From positions 2,186,963-2,250,962 of the forward strand of contig NZ_KN050846.1 in the NCBI RefSeq assembly GCF_000746845.1: a stretch of 64,000 nucleotides of DNA. The letters run 5' to 3'. Shown in pieces: positions 1 to 11,046 of this stretch. Within the stretch, counting starts at the first letter, position 1. Each line of letters starts with the position of its first letter. Position numbers and translations under genes: made by a program. The notes beneath the pieces were generated by a model, which had not been told where the DNA came from, did not search any database, and worked only from the letters and a program-made list of their open reading frames with translations. This stretch comes from Altibacter lentus. GTDB taxonomy: Bacteria > Bacteroidota > Bacteroidia > Flavobacteriales > Flavobacteriaceae.

Positions 1-58
1 CATTACAATTAGGAATTGGTAACTTTATAGCTATCGATTTCAAAAATTATAAGTGTAA

Positions 59-2314
<2,256 letters not shown>

Positions 2315-2366
2315 CCGGAAAGCAGTAAACATCTAGTGTGAAGAGCTTGCATTTTATATTTTTTCT

Positions 2367-2406
2367 GAAAGCAACAGCGATGCATGTTGCTTTCTTTGCT
2401 TATTTT
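2367..2406 (+). terminator. Rho-independent terminator after katG
   Basis: A perfect 10-bp stem (GAAAGCAACA at 2367-2376 with TGTTGCTTTC at 2385-2394) with an 8-base loop, followed by a T-rich tail to 2406. It ends 8 bases before the ankyrin gene, so that gene must have its promoter inside this stretch or depend on read-through. Confidence 0.85.
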
Positions 2407-2414
2407 TAAGGTAT

Positions 2415-2888
2415 ATGAAAGATGAATTTTTTAATGCCATACGCGAAGGAAACACCACGAAAGTAGAAGAGCTCCTTACCATGATGCCGCAATTGATTTC
2501 TGAAAAGGATGCAAGGGGATCCACACCGCTATTACTGGCGACGTATTACAATGCTGAAGCAGTTACAGAATTACTGCTGAAGCATGCTCAAAATGTCGAT
2601 GCACGCGATGCTTCGGGAAACACGGCGCTTATGGGCGTATGCTTCAAAGGATTTGTTCCGTTGGCTCAAAAGCTCATTGCACACGGAGCTAATGTTAATG
2701 CAGTTAACTCCAATGGGGCTACACCGCTTATCTTTGCAGTTACCTTTGCCAAAACCGATCTCGTAAAACTGCTGTTGCATCATGGAGCCGACCCGTCCAT
2801 CACCGATGATCGCGGGAATTCGGCATTAACTCACGCAAAGATGCAACAGCATCAAGAAATAATTACACTTCTTCAGCCGTATGAATAA
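2415..2888 (+). CDS. Ankyrin-repeat protein
   Basis: A 157-aa protein made almost wholly of ankyrin repeats. About four units are visible, with hallmarks such as GSTPLLLATYYNAEAVTELLLKH (split here over residues ~36-58), GNTALMGVCFKG, GATPLIFAV and GNSALTHA. There is no signal peptide or membrane segment, so it is probably a cytoplasmic protein-binding module. In many bacteria a small ankyrin protein sits beside a catalase gene and supports catalase activity (AnkB in Pseudomonas); its place directly behind katG fits such a role, but that is inference. It overlaps the next gene by 8 bases, so the two are probably co-translated. Confidence 0.9.
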   Translation: MKDEFFNAIREGNTTKVEELLTMMPQLISEKDARGSTPLLLATYYNAEAVTELLLKHAQNVDARDASGNTALMGVCFKGFVPLAQKLIAHGANVNAVNSNGATPLIFAVTFAKTDLVKLLLHHGADPSITDDRGNSALTHAKMQQHQEIITLLQPYE

Positions 2889-3666
2889 AAAGGAAACACT
2901 TTCAGTAACATTGATACAAACAAGTCTTCATTGGGAAGATGCGAGGGCTAATCGCAGCATGTTTTCAGAAACGATAGAGGCACTTTCAGAAGCGACAGAC
3001 CTTATCGTGCTGCCCGAGATGTTTACTACCGGATTCTCTATGAAAGCGAAAACTTTGGCGGAACCTAATAATGGGGAAACGCTGGAATGGATGCAGCAGC
3101 AGGCCAAAAATACAGGAGCTGCCGTTACCGGGAGCGTGATCGTTTCAGAAAACGGAAATTATTTTAATAGGCTTTTCTTCGTGCTTCCCAATGGGGATTA
3201 TGAAACCTACGATAAAAAACACACCTTTACGCTTGCCAACGAGCATAGAACGTATACAGCAGGCGGCAAACGTCTTATCGTAGACTATAAAGGTTTCAGG
3301 ATTTGTCCTTTAATCTGTTACGATCTGCGCTTTCCGGTTTGGGCACGTAATACAGAAGATTACGATGTTCTCCTTTTCGTGGCAAATTGGCCGGCCAAAC
3401 GAATTGCTGCGTGGGATGCTTTGTTAAAGGCACGTGCTATTGAGAACATGGCGTATTGTATAGGAGTGAACCGTGTTGGAGAAGACGGAAACGGACACGC
3501 CTATACCGGGCATAGCGGGGTCTACGATGTGTTGGGTGCGTCCATGCTGGAAACGGAGCCGGAGAAAGCGTTCGTTGCAACGGTAATCCTAGAAAAGGAA
3601 CATGTGCAGAAGCACCGGGAACACCTTCAGTTTTTACAAGACAGAGATCACTTTACTCTAACGTAA
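2881..3666 (+). CDS. Nitrilase-family amidohydrolase (omega-amidase, Nit2/YafV type)
   Basis: A 261-aa carbon-nitrogen hydrolase. The Glu-Lys-Cys triad is visible: Glu46 in LPEMFTTGF, Lys112 or Lys113 in YDKKHTF, and nucleophile Cys146 in LICYDLRFPVWAR. The sequence following the Cys matches the omega-amidase branch, which hydrolyses alpha-ketoglutaramate and related products of glutamine and methionine-salvage transamination. It is cytoplasmic, with no signal peptide. It overlaps the ankyrin gene by 8 bases at its start and the convergent lipoprotein gene by 14 bases at its end. Confidence 0.9.
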   Translation: MNKKETLSVTLIQTSLHWEDARANRSMFSETIEALSEATDLIVLPEMFTTGFSMKAKTLAEPNNGETLEWMQQQAKNTGAAVTGSVIVSENGNYFNRLFFVLPNGDYETYDKKHTFTLANEHRTYTAGGKRLIVDYKGFRICPLICYDLRFPVWARNTEDYDVLLFVANWPAKRIAAWDALLKARAIENMAYCIGVNRVGEDGNGHAYTGHSGVYDVLGASMLETEPEKAFVATVILEKEHVQKHREHLQFLQDRDHFTLT

Positions 3667-5257
3667 AAGTTTCGTTCAAGCTCCAGTTCACAAGAATTTC
3701 CAAAGGAGATGGATAGTAGACGACCTTTTCGGGTTGGCGACGATCCAAAAAACTTCCGGCATCCCATTTCCCATTAGCATTTTCATCATAGATGAGCCTT
3801 ATATAGTAAACAGCCGGCGGGATATAGTCAAAATATACCGTGTGGTCCTCACCCAGCGGCCATTCACGTACTACTTGAAATTTATTGTTCACAAGTTGAA
3901 CAATAATAGGCTGCGGCGGGACATTCTGCACCGTAAGCCGTAGGGTTCCATAATCTGATGCTGCTTTTGTACGTACTATATACGACAGGCTATCATTTTC
4001 TTTATCGTAGAAATCAGTGATCGCACCGGGCAGAACACTTATAGTATAGGTTTGTTCTTCGGTCTTAGGGAAGAAAAGGGCTAGTTGATTGTTCCTTTTG
4101 TTTAATCGTCCTGTAACCGGGATCGATATAGAATCGCTATTAAAAACAGAAATTTCTTCCAATTTCAAAGCAGTTAGTGGGGTGTTTGCCTGCAACAGCA
4201 AGCTATCTTGCGGAACCTGCGTTCCGGTGTTCAAAGCATTGACAGTGAGAGAATCCTTATAGAGATTTTTGAGTCGTAAAGTCATCGTGTCGACTACCGT
4301 TCTGTTCTTTGCAAGGAATACCAGAGAATCGCCGGCTACCGCAGGTTTGAACCAATAATGGAGTGTGTCGGACTTCGGGTCTTTATACATTGTGCTCTTA
4401 AAATCGGAAGGAACTGTAGAAAGCAGGTCGATCGTAAGACTGTCAATGACCCCTTCAAAACCAAAAATAATGTGCTGTTTAGATTCGTGCTTTGGGTGCT
4501 CCAAACGATAGGCAGGGATCTCTTTGAACAAACGAAGTGTATACGATGTATCTTTAGGAACAGAGATCACATTGTCTGCGAAGCCAATCTTATCCGTTTT
4601 AGGCTGAAAAATATAGTCGTTGTTACTGTCTTTAAGGGCCAGGAGGATGTAATTTCCCTCTTTAACGTTGGTAAGTTCAAAAGTATTCGTGCTGTCCCGC
4701 GTCGTTGTTATATACATGGGTTTTTCTGAAAAGATCAGCGAATCCTTAAATGCCTCGTTTGCTTCATACATCAATACGGTGGTAGGTGTTTCGGCCTTTC
4801 CTAATAAAACATCTTCCACTTTTCCTGAAACAGTTAAACTATCGATATAAGCACCTGTAGAGAACACATATTTGTAATAATCGAAGGAATTTTCTTCGTT
4901 GTTGTCTACAATGCTTTTGCCAAAATTGATGGAATACGTAGTGTTTTCAAGAAGTGTATCGGTAAGCGTTATCTTAATGTACTTTGACGTACTTAGAGGA
5001 GAAATGATGGGTTGGTATTTTAAAGGAGGAGAGATGATGAGGTTTTTCTGAAGGTCCTTCAGTTTAATATATTCATCAAAATAGATCCTGATCTCCTTTT
5101 CTGAAAAATTCGTAGTAAAATTTTCGGGAACGGCCCTTAAAAGTACAGGAGGGATCGTATCCTTGGCACCCCCCGAAGGAGTTCCCTTTTTGGCACACTG
5201 TACAAAAGACAGTAGAAATAGAATAAGGATGGGAATGTAGAGCAGGCGGTGTTTCAC
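3653..5257 (-). CDS. Lipoprotein with bacterial Ig-like (Big_5) domain
   Basis: A secreted lipoprotein of about 534 aa. The N-terminus MKHRLLYIPILILFLLSFVQC is a lipoprotein signal with the lipobox Cys followed by KKGTPSGGAKDTIPP, the usual opening of this Bacteroidota family. An Ig-like Big_5 domain follows (PPVLLRAVPENFTTNFSEKEIRIYFDEYI). The C-terminal half has further beta-rich modules ending with DENANGKWDAGSFLDRRQPE. The reading frame extends to a TTG at 5281, but that codon lies inside a good promoter -7 box (5279-5286), so the GTG at 5257 is the better start. Function is unknown; the family is common and often next to comF. Confidence 0.85.
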   Translation of the reverse strand: MKHRLLYIPILILFLLSFVQCAKKGTPSGGAKDTIPPVLLRAVPENFTTNFSEKEIRIYFDEYIKLKDLQKNLIISPPLKYQPIISPLSTSKYIKITLTDTLLENTTYSINFGKSIVDNNEENSFDYYKYVFSTGAYIDSLTVSGKVEDVLLGKAETPTTVLMYEANEAFKDSLIFSEKPMYITTTRDSTNTFELTNVKEGNYILLALKDSNNDYIFQPKTDKIGFADNVISVPKDTSYTLRLFKEIPAYRLEHPKHESKQHIIFGFEGVIDSLTIDLLSTVPSDFKSTMYKDPKSDTLHYWFKPAVAGDSLVFLAKNRTVVDTMTLRLKNLYKDSLTVNALNTGTQVPQDSLLLQANTPLTALKLEEISVFNSDSISIPVTGRLNKRNNQLALFFPKTEEQTYTISVLPGAITDFYDKENDSLSYIVRTKAASDYGTLRLTVQNVPPQPIIVQLVNNKFQVVREWPLGEDHTVYFDYIPPAVYYIRLIYDENANGKWDAGSFLDRRQPEKVVYYPSPLEILVNWSLNETFTLE

Positions 5258-5278
5258 ACGAATGGAATTATAGCAAGA

Positions 5279-5307
5279 CAAAAATAGGTATTTTTATGCG
5301 ATAGCAA
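5279..5307 (-). promoter_or_regulatory. Bacteroidota-type promoter for the Ig-like lipoprotein
   Basis: On the minus strand a TTG (5305-5307) is followed after 18 bases by TATTTTTG (5279-5286), matching the TTG/TAnnTTTG consensus of Bacteroidota sigma-A promoters. It overlaps the 3' end of comF and decides the start of the downstream gene. Confidence 0.65.
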
Positions 5308-5956
5308 TGGTCGCCAAGCTAAGTTTCACCCCCGAACCTTTTAACAATTGTTCACCACAACTTTCTAAAGTCGCACCTGTTGTCACAATATCATCAACCA
5401 ATAAAATGTGTTTATTGGTAAGCGCTTCGGTATTTTTAACGGTAAATAGCGCTTCACCGCTAAAGCGTGTGAAGCGTTGTTTAAAAACCTGCGAGTTAGT
5501 TTTAGATATCTTTAGTAGAATATCATCCCGATAAGGCACCTGTAGAGAAGTTGCGATCGCTTTTCCAAAACCAGCCACTTGATTATAACCTCTTTTTCGT
5601 AATTTTTGTTTGTGTAAAGGAACGGGTATGACCATATCGACAGATCGGTATGCATCGAGCTCCCCGAGCTCTGCTCCCAGCCACATACCAAAAAAGGAAC
5701 TTATTTCCTGTTGTCCCCTATACTTCAATTGGTGTAGGATTTCCTGGGTACGCCCTCTTTTCTCAAATTTCAGTAGAGCGGTGGCTTGCTCCAATGGAAT
5801 ACGTCCGTAGAATACGTTCTTCATTGTCGGGTCGGCATTGCGATGGTGACAAGCCAGCGGTAAGCTGTGTAAACACTGTACACAAAGGATTTTTTCGGCA
5901 CGTAATAGCGTGTTTTTGCAGGCCGCACAAACCTTTGGAAACAAGAGATTTAACAT
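5294..5956 (-). CDS. ComF-family phosphoribosyltransferase-like protein
   Basis: A 220-aa ComF/GntX-type protein. The N-terminus has a four-Cys zinc finger (CAACKNTLL ... CVQC). The C-terminal type I PRTase fold carries the PRPP-binding motif VLLVDDIVTTGATLESCG. In naturally competent bacteria ComF helps take in or process single-stranded DNA; in others its role is unclear. The ATG start is followed at once by the zinc finger (MLNLLFPKVCAACK), as usual for the family. It lies upstream of the Ig-like lipoprotein on the same strand and is divergent from the coiled-coil protein gene. Confidence 0.92.
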   Translation of the reverse strand: MLNLLFPKVCAACKNTLLRAEKILCVQCLHSLPLACHHRNADPTMKNVFYGRIPLEQATALLKFEKRGRTQEILHQLKYRGQQEISSFFGMWLGAELGELDAYRSVDMVIPVPLHKQKLRKRGYNQVAGFGKAIATSLQVPYRDDILLKISKTNSQVFKQRFTRFSGEALFTVKNTEALTNKHILLVDDIVTTGATLESCGEQLLKGSGVKLSLATIAIA

Positions 5957-6044
5957 AATTTAATATATTTTACCATTTCGTAAACGTTTCGGTGTTGATT
6001 CTCGTAGTACTTTTACCCACTAAATCTATTATAAACCATACATT

Positions 6045-6926
6045 ATGACCACAGAAACCAATAGCACTAAATTTAAAGTTTTAATTGGTGTGCTTTCTGC
6101 ATTATTAATCGCTTTAGCTGTGTACACTGTTACCCTTTACAACGATAGTAAAAATACGGTAACCGGGCTAGAGAAACAAAAGGTAGAAATTGAAACCGAA
6201 CTGGAAGAGCTTATCGCCAATTACGATGAGATCATCCAAGACAATGAACTTAAGGACAAAGACCTGTTAGCGGCACGTGCCAGAATCGAGGTCTTACTTG
6301 ACTCTGTTAAAGGAATGGAGGCCAATGTTGGCTTGATCGAAAGGTATAAAGCTGAAGTAGGGAGACTTAAGGAAGAACGCAAGATGTTATTTAAGAGAGC
6401 CGACAGTTTGATTGCGGCCAACCAGATGCTAGCGCTGGAACGTGACAGCACCAATGTAGTACTAAGCAATACTATTAAGGTGGTAGATTCTGTAAATGAA
6501 AAGAACGTAGCTATGGCAGAAACCATTAAAAAAGGTTCTGTGGTAAACGCTGTAGACCTTCGTGGAGAGGCTGTGATCGTGAGAAGTAGCGGTAAGGTGG
6601 TGGATACGAGAAGATCGAGTCGTGCCGACAAAGTACGTGCTTGCTTCACCCTAACACCCAATCCTATTGCCGAAAGAGGCGACCGTACCTTATATGTTCA
6701 AGTGATCAATCCACGTAACAATTTATTGGGTAAAAAGGCAACCTTGGAATTTGAGAACGGAATGTTAAACTATAGTGAGAGCACCAAAGTGTTCTATGAG
6801 AATGAAGAACTTGATGTGTGTGTCTTGGTGGACGCAACCGAGGCAGATCTCATTGAAGGGCGCTATGTGATCAACGTTTTCGATGGTCCAAAACAAGTGG
6901 CAACGACCACTATGGAACTCAAGTAA
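6045..6926 (+). CDS. Membrane-anchored coiled-coil protein of unknown function
   Basis: A 293-aa protein with one N-terminal membrane segment (residues ~10-30, KVLIGVLSALLIALAVYTVT). A long heptad-rich coiled coil follows (residues ~35-160, rich in E, K and L). The C-terminal globular beta-rich domain of ~110 residues begins near RADKVRACFTLTPNP and contains YVQVINPRNN and VFYENEELDVCVLVD. Similar flavobacterial proteins are often labelled chromosome-partitioning-like only because of the coiled coil; I see no ATPase motif. The topology suggests a periplasmic coiled coil anchored in the inner membrane. It ends in a strong terminator and seems to be a single-gene unit. Confidence 0.75.
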   Translation: MTTETNSTKFKVLIGVLSALLIALAVYTVTLYNDSKNTVTGLEKQKVEIETELEELIANYDEIIQDNELKDKDLLAARARIEVLLDSVKGMEANVGLIERYKAEVGRLKEERKMLFKRADSLIAANQMLALERDSTNVVLSNTIKVVDSVNEKNVAMAETIKKGSVVNAVDLRGEAVIVRSSGKVVDTRRSSRADKVRACFTLTPNPIAERGDRTLYVQVINPRNNLLGKKATLEFENGMLNYSESTKVFYENEELDVCVLVDATEADLIEGRYVINVFDGPKQVATTTMELK

Positions 6927-6951
6927 AAAAAATTGATTTAAAAAAGAGAAG

Positions 6952-6987
6952 CCGCTACGATGTTATCGTAGCGGTTTTTTTATTTTT
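6952..6987 (+). terminator. Terminator that overlaps the glyS -7 box
   Basis: A perfect 10-bp stem CCGCTACGAT (6952-6961) / ATCGTAGCGG (6965-6974) with a 3-base loop, followed by a T-run. The last part of the T-run is TATTTTTG (6981-6988), a match to the Bacteroidota -7 element, only 4 bases before the glyS ATG. No TTG is seen at the expected upstream distance. Confidence 0.85.
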
Positions 6988-6992
6988 GCGCT

Positions 6993-8528
6993 ATGGCAAA
7001 CAACGAAGATCAATTTAAAAAAGTAATCTCCCACGCAAAGGAATACGGATTCATATTTGCATCCAGCGAGATTTATGACGGCTTGAGCGCGGTATACGAT
7101 TATGCCCAAAATGGTGTCGAACTAAAGAAGAACATTCGCGAATATTGGTGGCGAAGTATGGTATACCTGCACCAAAACATCGTTGGGATCGATGCTGCGA
7201 TCTTGATGCATCCCACTACTTGGAAGGCTTCCGGTCACGTTGATGCGTTCAACGATCCGCTTATAGATAACAAGGATTCTAAAAAGAGATATCGTGCCGA
7301 TGTTTTGATCGAAGATTATGCCGAAAAGTTGAATCAGAAAGCTGAGAAGGAAATTGAAAAGGCCCGAAAGCGATTTGGAGACAACTTTGATGAAGCACAG
7401 TTCGTCGCAACCAATGAAAGGGTTATACGGTACAAGACCGAGCAACGTGAGATCCTGGAGCGCATGGCGCGCTCTTTGGATTCTGAAAACCTCGCCGATG
7501 TCAAGGCGCTTATAGAAGAATTGGGAATAGCCGATCCCGACACAGGAAGTAAGAACTGGACCGAAGTGCGACAGTTCAATCTCATGTTTGGAACAAAATT
7601 GGGAGCTTCTGCAGAGAGTGCTACAGATCTATATTTAAGACCAGAAACAGCACAGGGGATTTTTGTGAATTTCCTGAATGTTCAGAAATCGGGAAGGATG
7701 AAGATTCCATTTGGAATTGCCCAAACAGGAAAGGCCTTTAGAAATGAGATCGTAGCAAGACAGTTTATTTTCAGGATGCGTGAATTTGAACAAATGGAGA
7801 TGCAGTTCTTTGTGCGTCCCGGAGAGGAAATGAAATGGTACGAATACTGGAAAGAAACCAGATTGAAATGGCACCTGTCGTTAGGTTTAGGAGCCGAAAA
7901 CTATCGCTTTCACGACCATGAGAAATTGGCGCACTATGCTAATGCAGCATCTGATATTGAGTTTAATTTTCCATTTGGTTTCAAGGAACTAGAGGGAATT
8001 CATTCCAGAACCGATTTCGATTTGAAAGCGCACGAAGAATACAGCGGAAAGAAATTGCAGTTCTTTGACCCCGAACTCAATAAGAATTATACGCCGTATG
8101 TAGTAGAGACTTCTATAGGCTTGGACCGTATGTTCTTAGCGGTGCTAAGTACTTCACTGCAAGATGAAACCTTAGAAGACGGAAGCACTCGTACGGTTCT
8201 TAAGATACCTTCTATCCTAGCTCCGGTGAAAGCGGCAGTATTACCGCTAGTGAAAAAGGACGGCCTGCCTGAAATTGCACAGTCCATTATCGATTCTTTA
8301 CAATGGGACTACAATGTTGTATACGATGAAAAGGATGCTGTTGGTCGCCGTTACAGAAGGCAAGACGCAGCCGGAACACCCTTTTGTATTACAGTAGATC
8401 ATCAAACTAAAGAAGACCAGACCGTCACTATTCGGCACAGAGATTCCATGGAGCAAGAGCGCGTTGCTATTTCAGAAATTTCAGAAAAAATTCACAATAG
8501 TATTTCATATAAGGCTTGGCTACAATAA
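6993..8528 (+). CDS. glyS: Glycine--tRNA ligase (class II, homodimeric type)
   Basis: Charges tRNA-Gly with glycine; 511 aa, the eukaryote/archaeal-like alpha2 form rather than the two-subunit bacterial form. Class II motif 2 is seen in GKAFRNEIVARQFIFRMREFEQMEMQFF (here residues ~245-272) and motif 3 in VVETSIGLDRMFLAVL. A C-terminal anticodon-binding domain starts near ILAPVKAAVLPLV. The ATG lies 4 bases after a -7-like box, so the mRNA is likely almost leaderless. A short hairpin with T-run follows the stop. Confidence 0.97.
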   Translation: MANNEDQFKKVISHAKEYGFIFASSEIYDGLSAVYDYAQNGVELKKNIREYWWRSMVYLHQNIVGIDAAILMHPTTWKASGHVDAFNDPLIDNKDSKKRYRADVLIEDYAEKLNQKAEKEIEKARKRFGDNFDEAQFVATNERVIRYKTEQREILERMARSLDSENLADVKALIEELGIADPDTGSKNWTEVRQFNLMFGTKLGASAESATDLYLRPETAQGIFVNFLNVQKSGRMKIPFGIAQTGKAFRNEIVARQFIFRMREFEQMEMQFFVRPGEEMKWYEYWKETRLKWHLSLGLGAENYRFHDHEKLAHYANAASDIEFNFPFGFKELEGIHSRTDFDLKAHEEYSGKKLQFFDPELNKNYTPYVVETSIGLDRMFLAVLSTSLQDETLEDGSTRTVLKIPSILAPVKAAVLPLVKKDGLPEIAQSIIDSLQWDYNVVYDEKDAVGRRYRRQDAAGTPFCITVDHQTKEDQTVTIRHRDSMEQERVAISEISEKIHNSISYKAWLQ

Positions 8529-8531
8529 AAT

Positions 8532-8551
8532 AGAGAAGTTTTCTCTTTTTT
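8532..8551 (+). terminator. Short terminator after glyS
   Basis: A 6-bp stem AGAGAA (8532-8537) / TTCTCT (8541-8546) with loop GTT, followed by TTTTT. The hairpin is weak and AT-rich, but its position 3 bases after the glyS stop fits. Confidence 0.55.
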
Positions 8552-8616
8552 AAAAGCGACGGAATGACTATTTTTATGAACTTTTTAACGTTTATAAATT
8601 CAAAAAAATCATTCTA

Positions 8617-10776
8617 ATGAAACTAAAAAACTATTTTTTTGTACTGCTAATGGCGGCATGTACATTATCCGTGACTGCTCAAGACACGGGGAATTCGGGA
8701 GCAACCGACACAGGGTTTTTAGCAGACCCTATTCTTGTTCCTAGCATCGCCAAGCAAATGAGCGATGGAACCTTCATTGCTGCAGACAACACACCTAAAG
8801 AGGGTCGTCCTAAAAGACAATACGGTAATAGTGTAGTGCCAGGAAAAGGATCTATGGGTCCGGACCCTGTTGTACAGACCACACACGGAACCCGTGATAC
8901 ACGAGCGCCTTTCCTCGTTTTCGAGGCAGATATCTCACAAGCAACTCCATCTGACCCTACAGGAGCAGTAGGGCCAAATCACTACGTGGCTGCATGGAAT
9001 ACGGCATTCAGAATTTTTGATAAAGCCGGGAATCCATTAACTCCGGAGGCATCATTAGCTACTATCTTTCCCGGGAATGCAATCGGGGATCCTATTGTAA
9101 TCTACGATGAAATGGCCGATCGTTTTCTTATTACAGAATTTGACGCCTCTCCAAATGGTTTTAACGTAGCCGTATCTCAAGGTCCGGATCCGGTTAATGA
9201 TGGTTGGTATGTATATACTACAGGTTTTGGGACCGGGAGTTTTCCGGATTATACAAAATTTTCTGTTTGGCCTGACGGTTATTATGTAACTGCCAATATT
9301 GGAACACGCAGAGTCTTTGCAGTGGAGCGCGAGGAAATGCTGGAAGGAAATCCTGCACAATTTCAAAGCTTTCAATTAGGAGGGATTGTAACAAGTGGAT
9401 TCTTTAGTCCGCAAGGCTTTCACCACACGGGTGGGTCACATCCCGAACCCGGAAACTTCAATGTAGTTTATTTACAAGACGACGCATGGTCTGGTGTAGG
9501 TGATGATCACTTGAAGATCTGGACGATAAATGTTGATTGGGATACCCCGGGGAATTCAACTATTTCGGCTGCTCAGGAATTGACAACAGCAGATTTTATA
9601 AGTGTTTTTGACGGCGGATCTTTTTCAAATTTAAGTCAGCCATCCGGACCCGATATCGATGCGTTGCAGGCTACAATTATGAATCAAGCCCAATTCCGTC
9701 AGTTTGATGGTTATAACTCTGTTGTATTTAATTTTGTAGTAGATACAGATCCTACGGCAGGAGAATTAGCTGGGATTAGATGGTATGAATTGCGCCAAAC
9801 AGCCTCTGGGATGCCTTGGACAATCCATCAAGAAGGTACTTATATAACTCCAACGGCCGGAAGACATGCCTTTGCAGGAAGTATGGCAATGGATATTTAC
9901 GGAAATATCGGATTAGGATATAGCTCGGTAAGTACTGCTCAAAGTGTTTCAGTTCGTTACACGGGCCGTTTACAAGGAGATGCATTAGGAACAATGACCT
10001 TTGCCGAAGGTTTAATTGGTCAGGGATCCGGAAACAACAATAATCTTCGTTATGCAGATTATACTCACTTAACAGTAGATCCTTCCAATGCAAGAGATTT
10101 TTGGTTTATTGATGAATATTTCAATTCAAACCGAAGAGATATCGTAGGGGCTTTCAATTTAGAAAATACCTTGCCGGCTAACGATGTTGCAATTGTTAAT
10201 ATTACTCCGGATAGTGGGGCATTGACCAATGCGGAAGATATTACCGTTACAATTAAAAATTACGGAACCGCAACACAAACAAGTATTCCTGTAACCTATA
10301 GTGTGGATGGAGGAGCTTTGGTAAGTGAAACCTATACCGGTTCTATTGCTGCCGGTGCGACAGACACCTACACCTTCACAGTGCAAGCAGATCTTTCTGG
10401 TGCAAATCAACTGTACCGAATAGAGACCAACACAAATTTGGCAGGAGATAATTTTACCGATAATGATTACTATGCAGAGAATGTTCGTAATGAAGAGGTG
10501 TTATCTGTTTCCGATCTTGAAATTGCAAATGCTGAAATGATCATTTCTTCTACCGATAATAAGAGATTTGAGATCTTGTTGAATACATCTTACCGCGATG
10601 TATTACCTATTAGCGTGTATGATATTAACGGAAAGATCCTGGCATTTAATAATTTAGTAAATCAAGGAAACAAGTTTACGTACTCTCTTGACATGTCATA
10701 TGTTGCAAGCGGTGTGTATCTTGTAAAAATGGGAAGCGGATCTTTCGAAAAATCTGCAAAGATTATCGTGAAGTAG
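8617..10776 (+). CDS. T9SS-secreted protein with CARDB-like domain
   Basis: A 719-aa secreted protein. It opens with a Sec signal peptide (MKLKNYFFVLLMAACTLSVTAQ, cleaved after TAQ). A ~420-residue domain then begins near LVFEADISQATPSDPTGAVGPNHY, and a CARDB/Ig-like module at about residues 523-625 starts at DVAIVNITPDSG. It ends with a type A T9SS C-terminal sorting domain (ISVYDINGKIL ... YVASGVYLVKMGSG ... KIIVK), which directs export across the outer membrane and surface attachment. The main domain shares long blocks with the next gene (for example SDGPDP/SQGPDP, DALQATIMNQAQFR, WTIHQEGTY, FWFINEY/FWFIDEY), so the pair arose by tandem duplication. The domain's function is not known to me. 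Confidence 0.9.
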   Translation: MKLKNYFFVLLMAACTLSVTAQDTGNSGATDTGFLADPILVPSIAKQMSDGTFIAADNTPKEGRPKRQYGNSVVPGKGSMGPDPVVQTTHGTRDTRAPFLVFEADISQATPSDPTGAVGPNHYVAAWNTAFRIFDKAGNPLTPEASLATIFPGNAIGDPIVIYDEMADRFLITEFDASPNGFNVAVSQGPDPVNDGWYVYTTGFGTGSFPDYTKFSVWPDGYYVTANIGTRRVFAVEREEMLEGNPAQFQSFQLGGIVTSGFFSPQGFHHTGGSHPEPGNFNVVYLQDDAWSGVGDDHLKIWTINVDWDTPGNSTISAAQELTTADFISVFDGGSFSNLSQPSGPDIDALQATIMNQAQFRQFDGYNSVVFNFVVDTDPTAGELAGIRWYELRQTASGMPWTIHQEGTYITPTAGRHAFAGSMAMDIYGNIGLGYSSVSTAQSVSVRYTGRLQGDALGTMTFAEGLIGQGSGNNNNLRYADYTHLTVDPSNARDFWFIDEYFNSNRRDIVGAFNLENTLPANDVAIVNITPDSGALTNAEDITVTIKNYGTATQTSIPVTYSVDGGALVSETYTGSIAAGATDTYTFTVQADLSGANQLYRIETNTNLAGDNFTDNDYYAENVRNEEVLSVSDLEIANAEMIISSTDNKRFEILLNTSYRDVLPISVYDINGKILAFNNLVNQGNKFTYSLDMSYVASGVYLVKMGSGSFEKSAKIIVK

Positions 10777-10810
10777 TCCTTCCGTTACAACATTAGTTTT
10801 AGTTTTAAAA

Positions 10811-10841
10811 AGAGCGAAGAATTCCTTCGCTCTTTTTTTTT
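10811..10841 (+). terminator. Terminator after the first T9SS protein
   Basis: Stem AGAGCGAAG (10811-10819) / CTTCGCTCT (10825-10833) with a 5-base loop, then a run of eight or more T. The ~205 bases that follow up to 11046 are AT-rich. The only promoter candidate there is a TATCTTGG box (10995-11002), one base off consensus, 24 bases after TTG. Confidence 0.88.
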
Positions 10842-11046
10842 GATCAAATGTCAAGATTCCTGCCGAGGCAATATAACTTATTTCAAAAATCTCTAGTTGA
10901 TTGATAGGGAAAAGAACCGTTAAGTCCTTTTAAATAAGGCTATTGCATTTTTAGAATAGTAAATTAATTGTATGGAGATTTCAGAAATTGGTAGTATCTT
11001 GGTTTCTTAAACAAATCTTAAAATTGTAATTATTAAATTCAAAATT

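Noticed and set aside
10842..11046. Possible gene or RNA in the gap between the T9SS genes
   Set aside because: AT-rich with no frame over 30 codons that shows a protein pattern; only a weak promoter-like box is seen.
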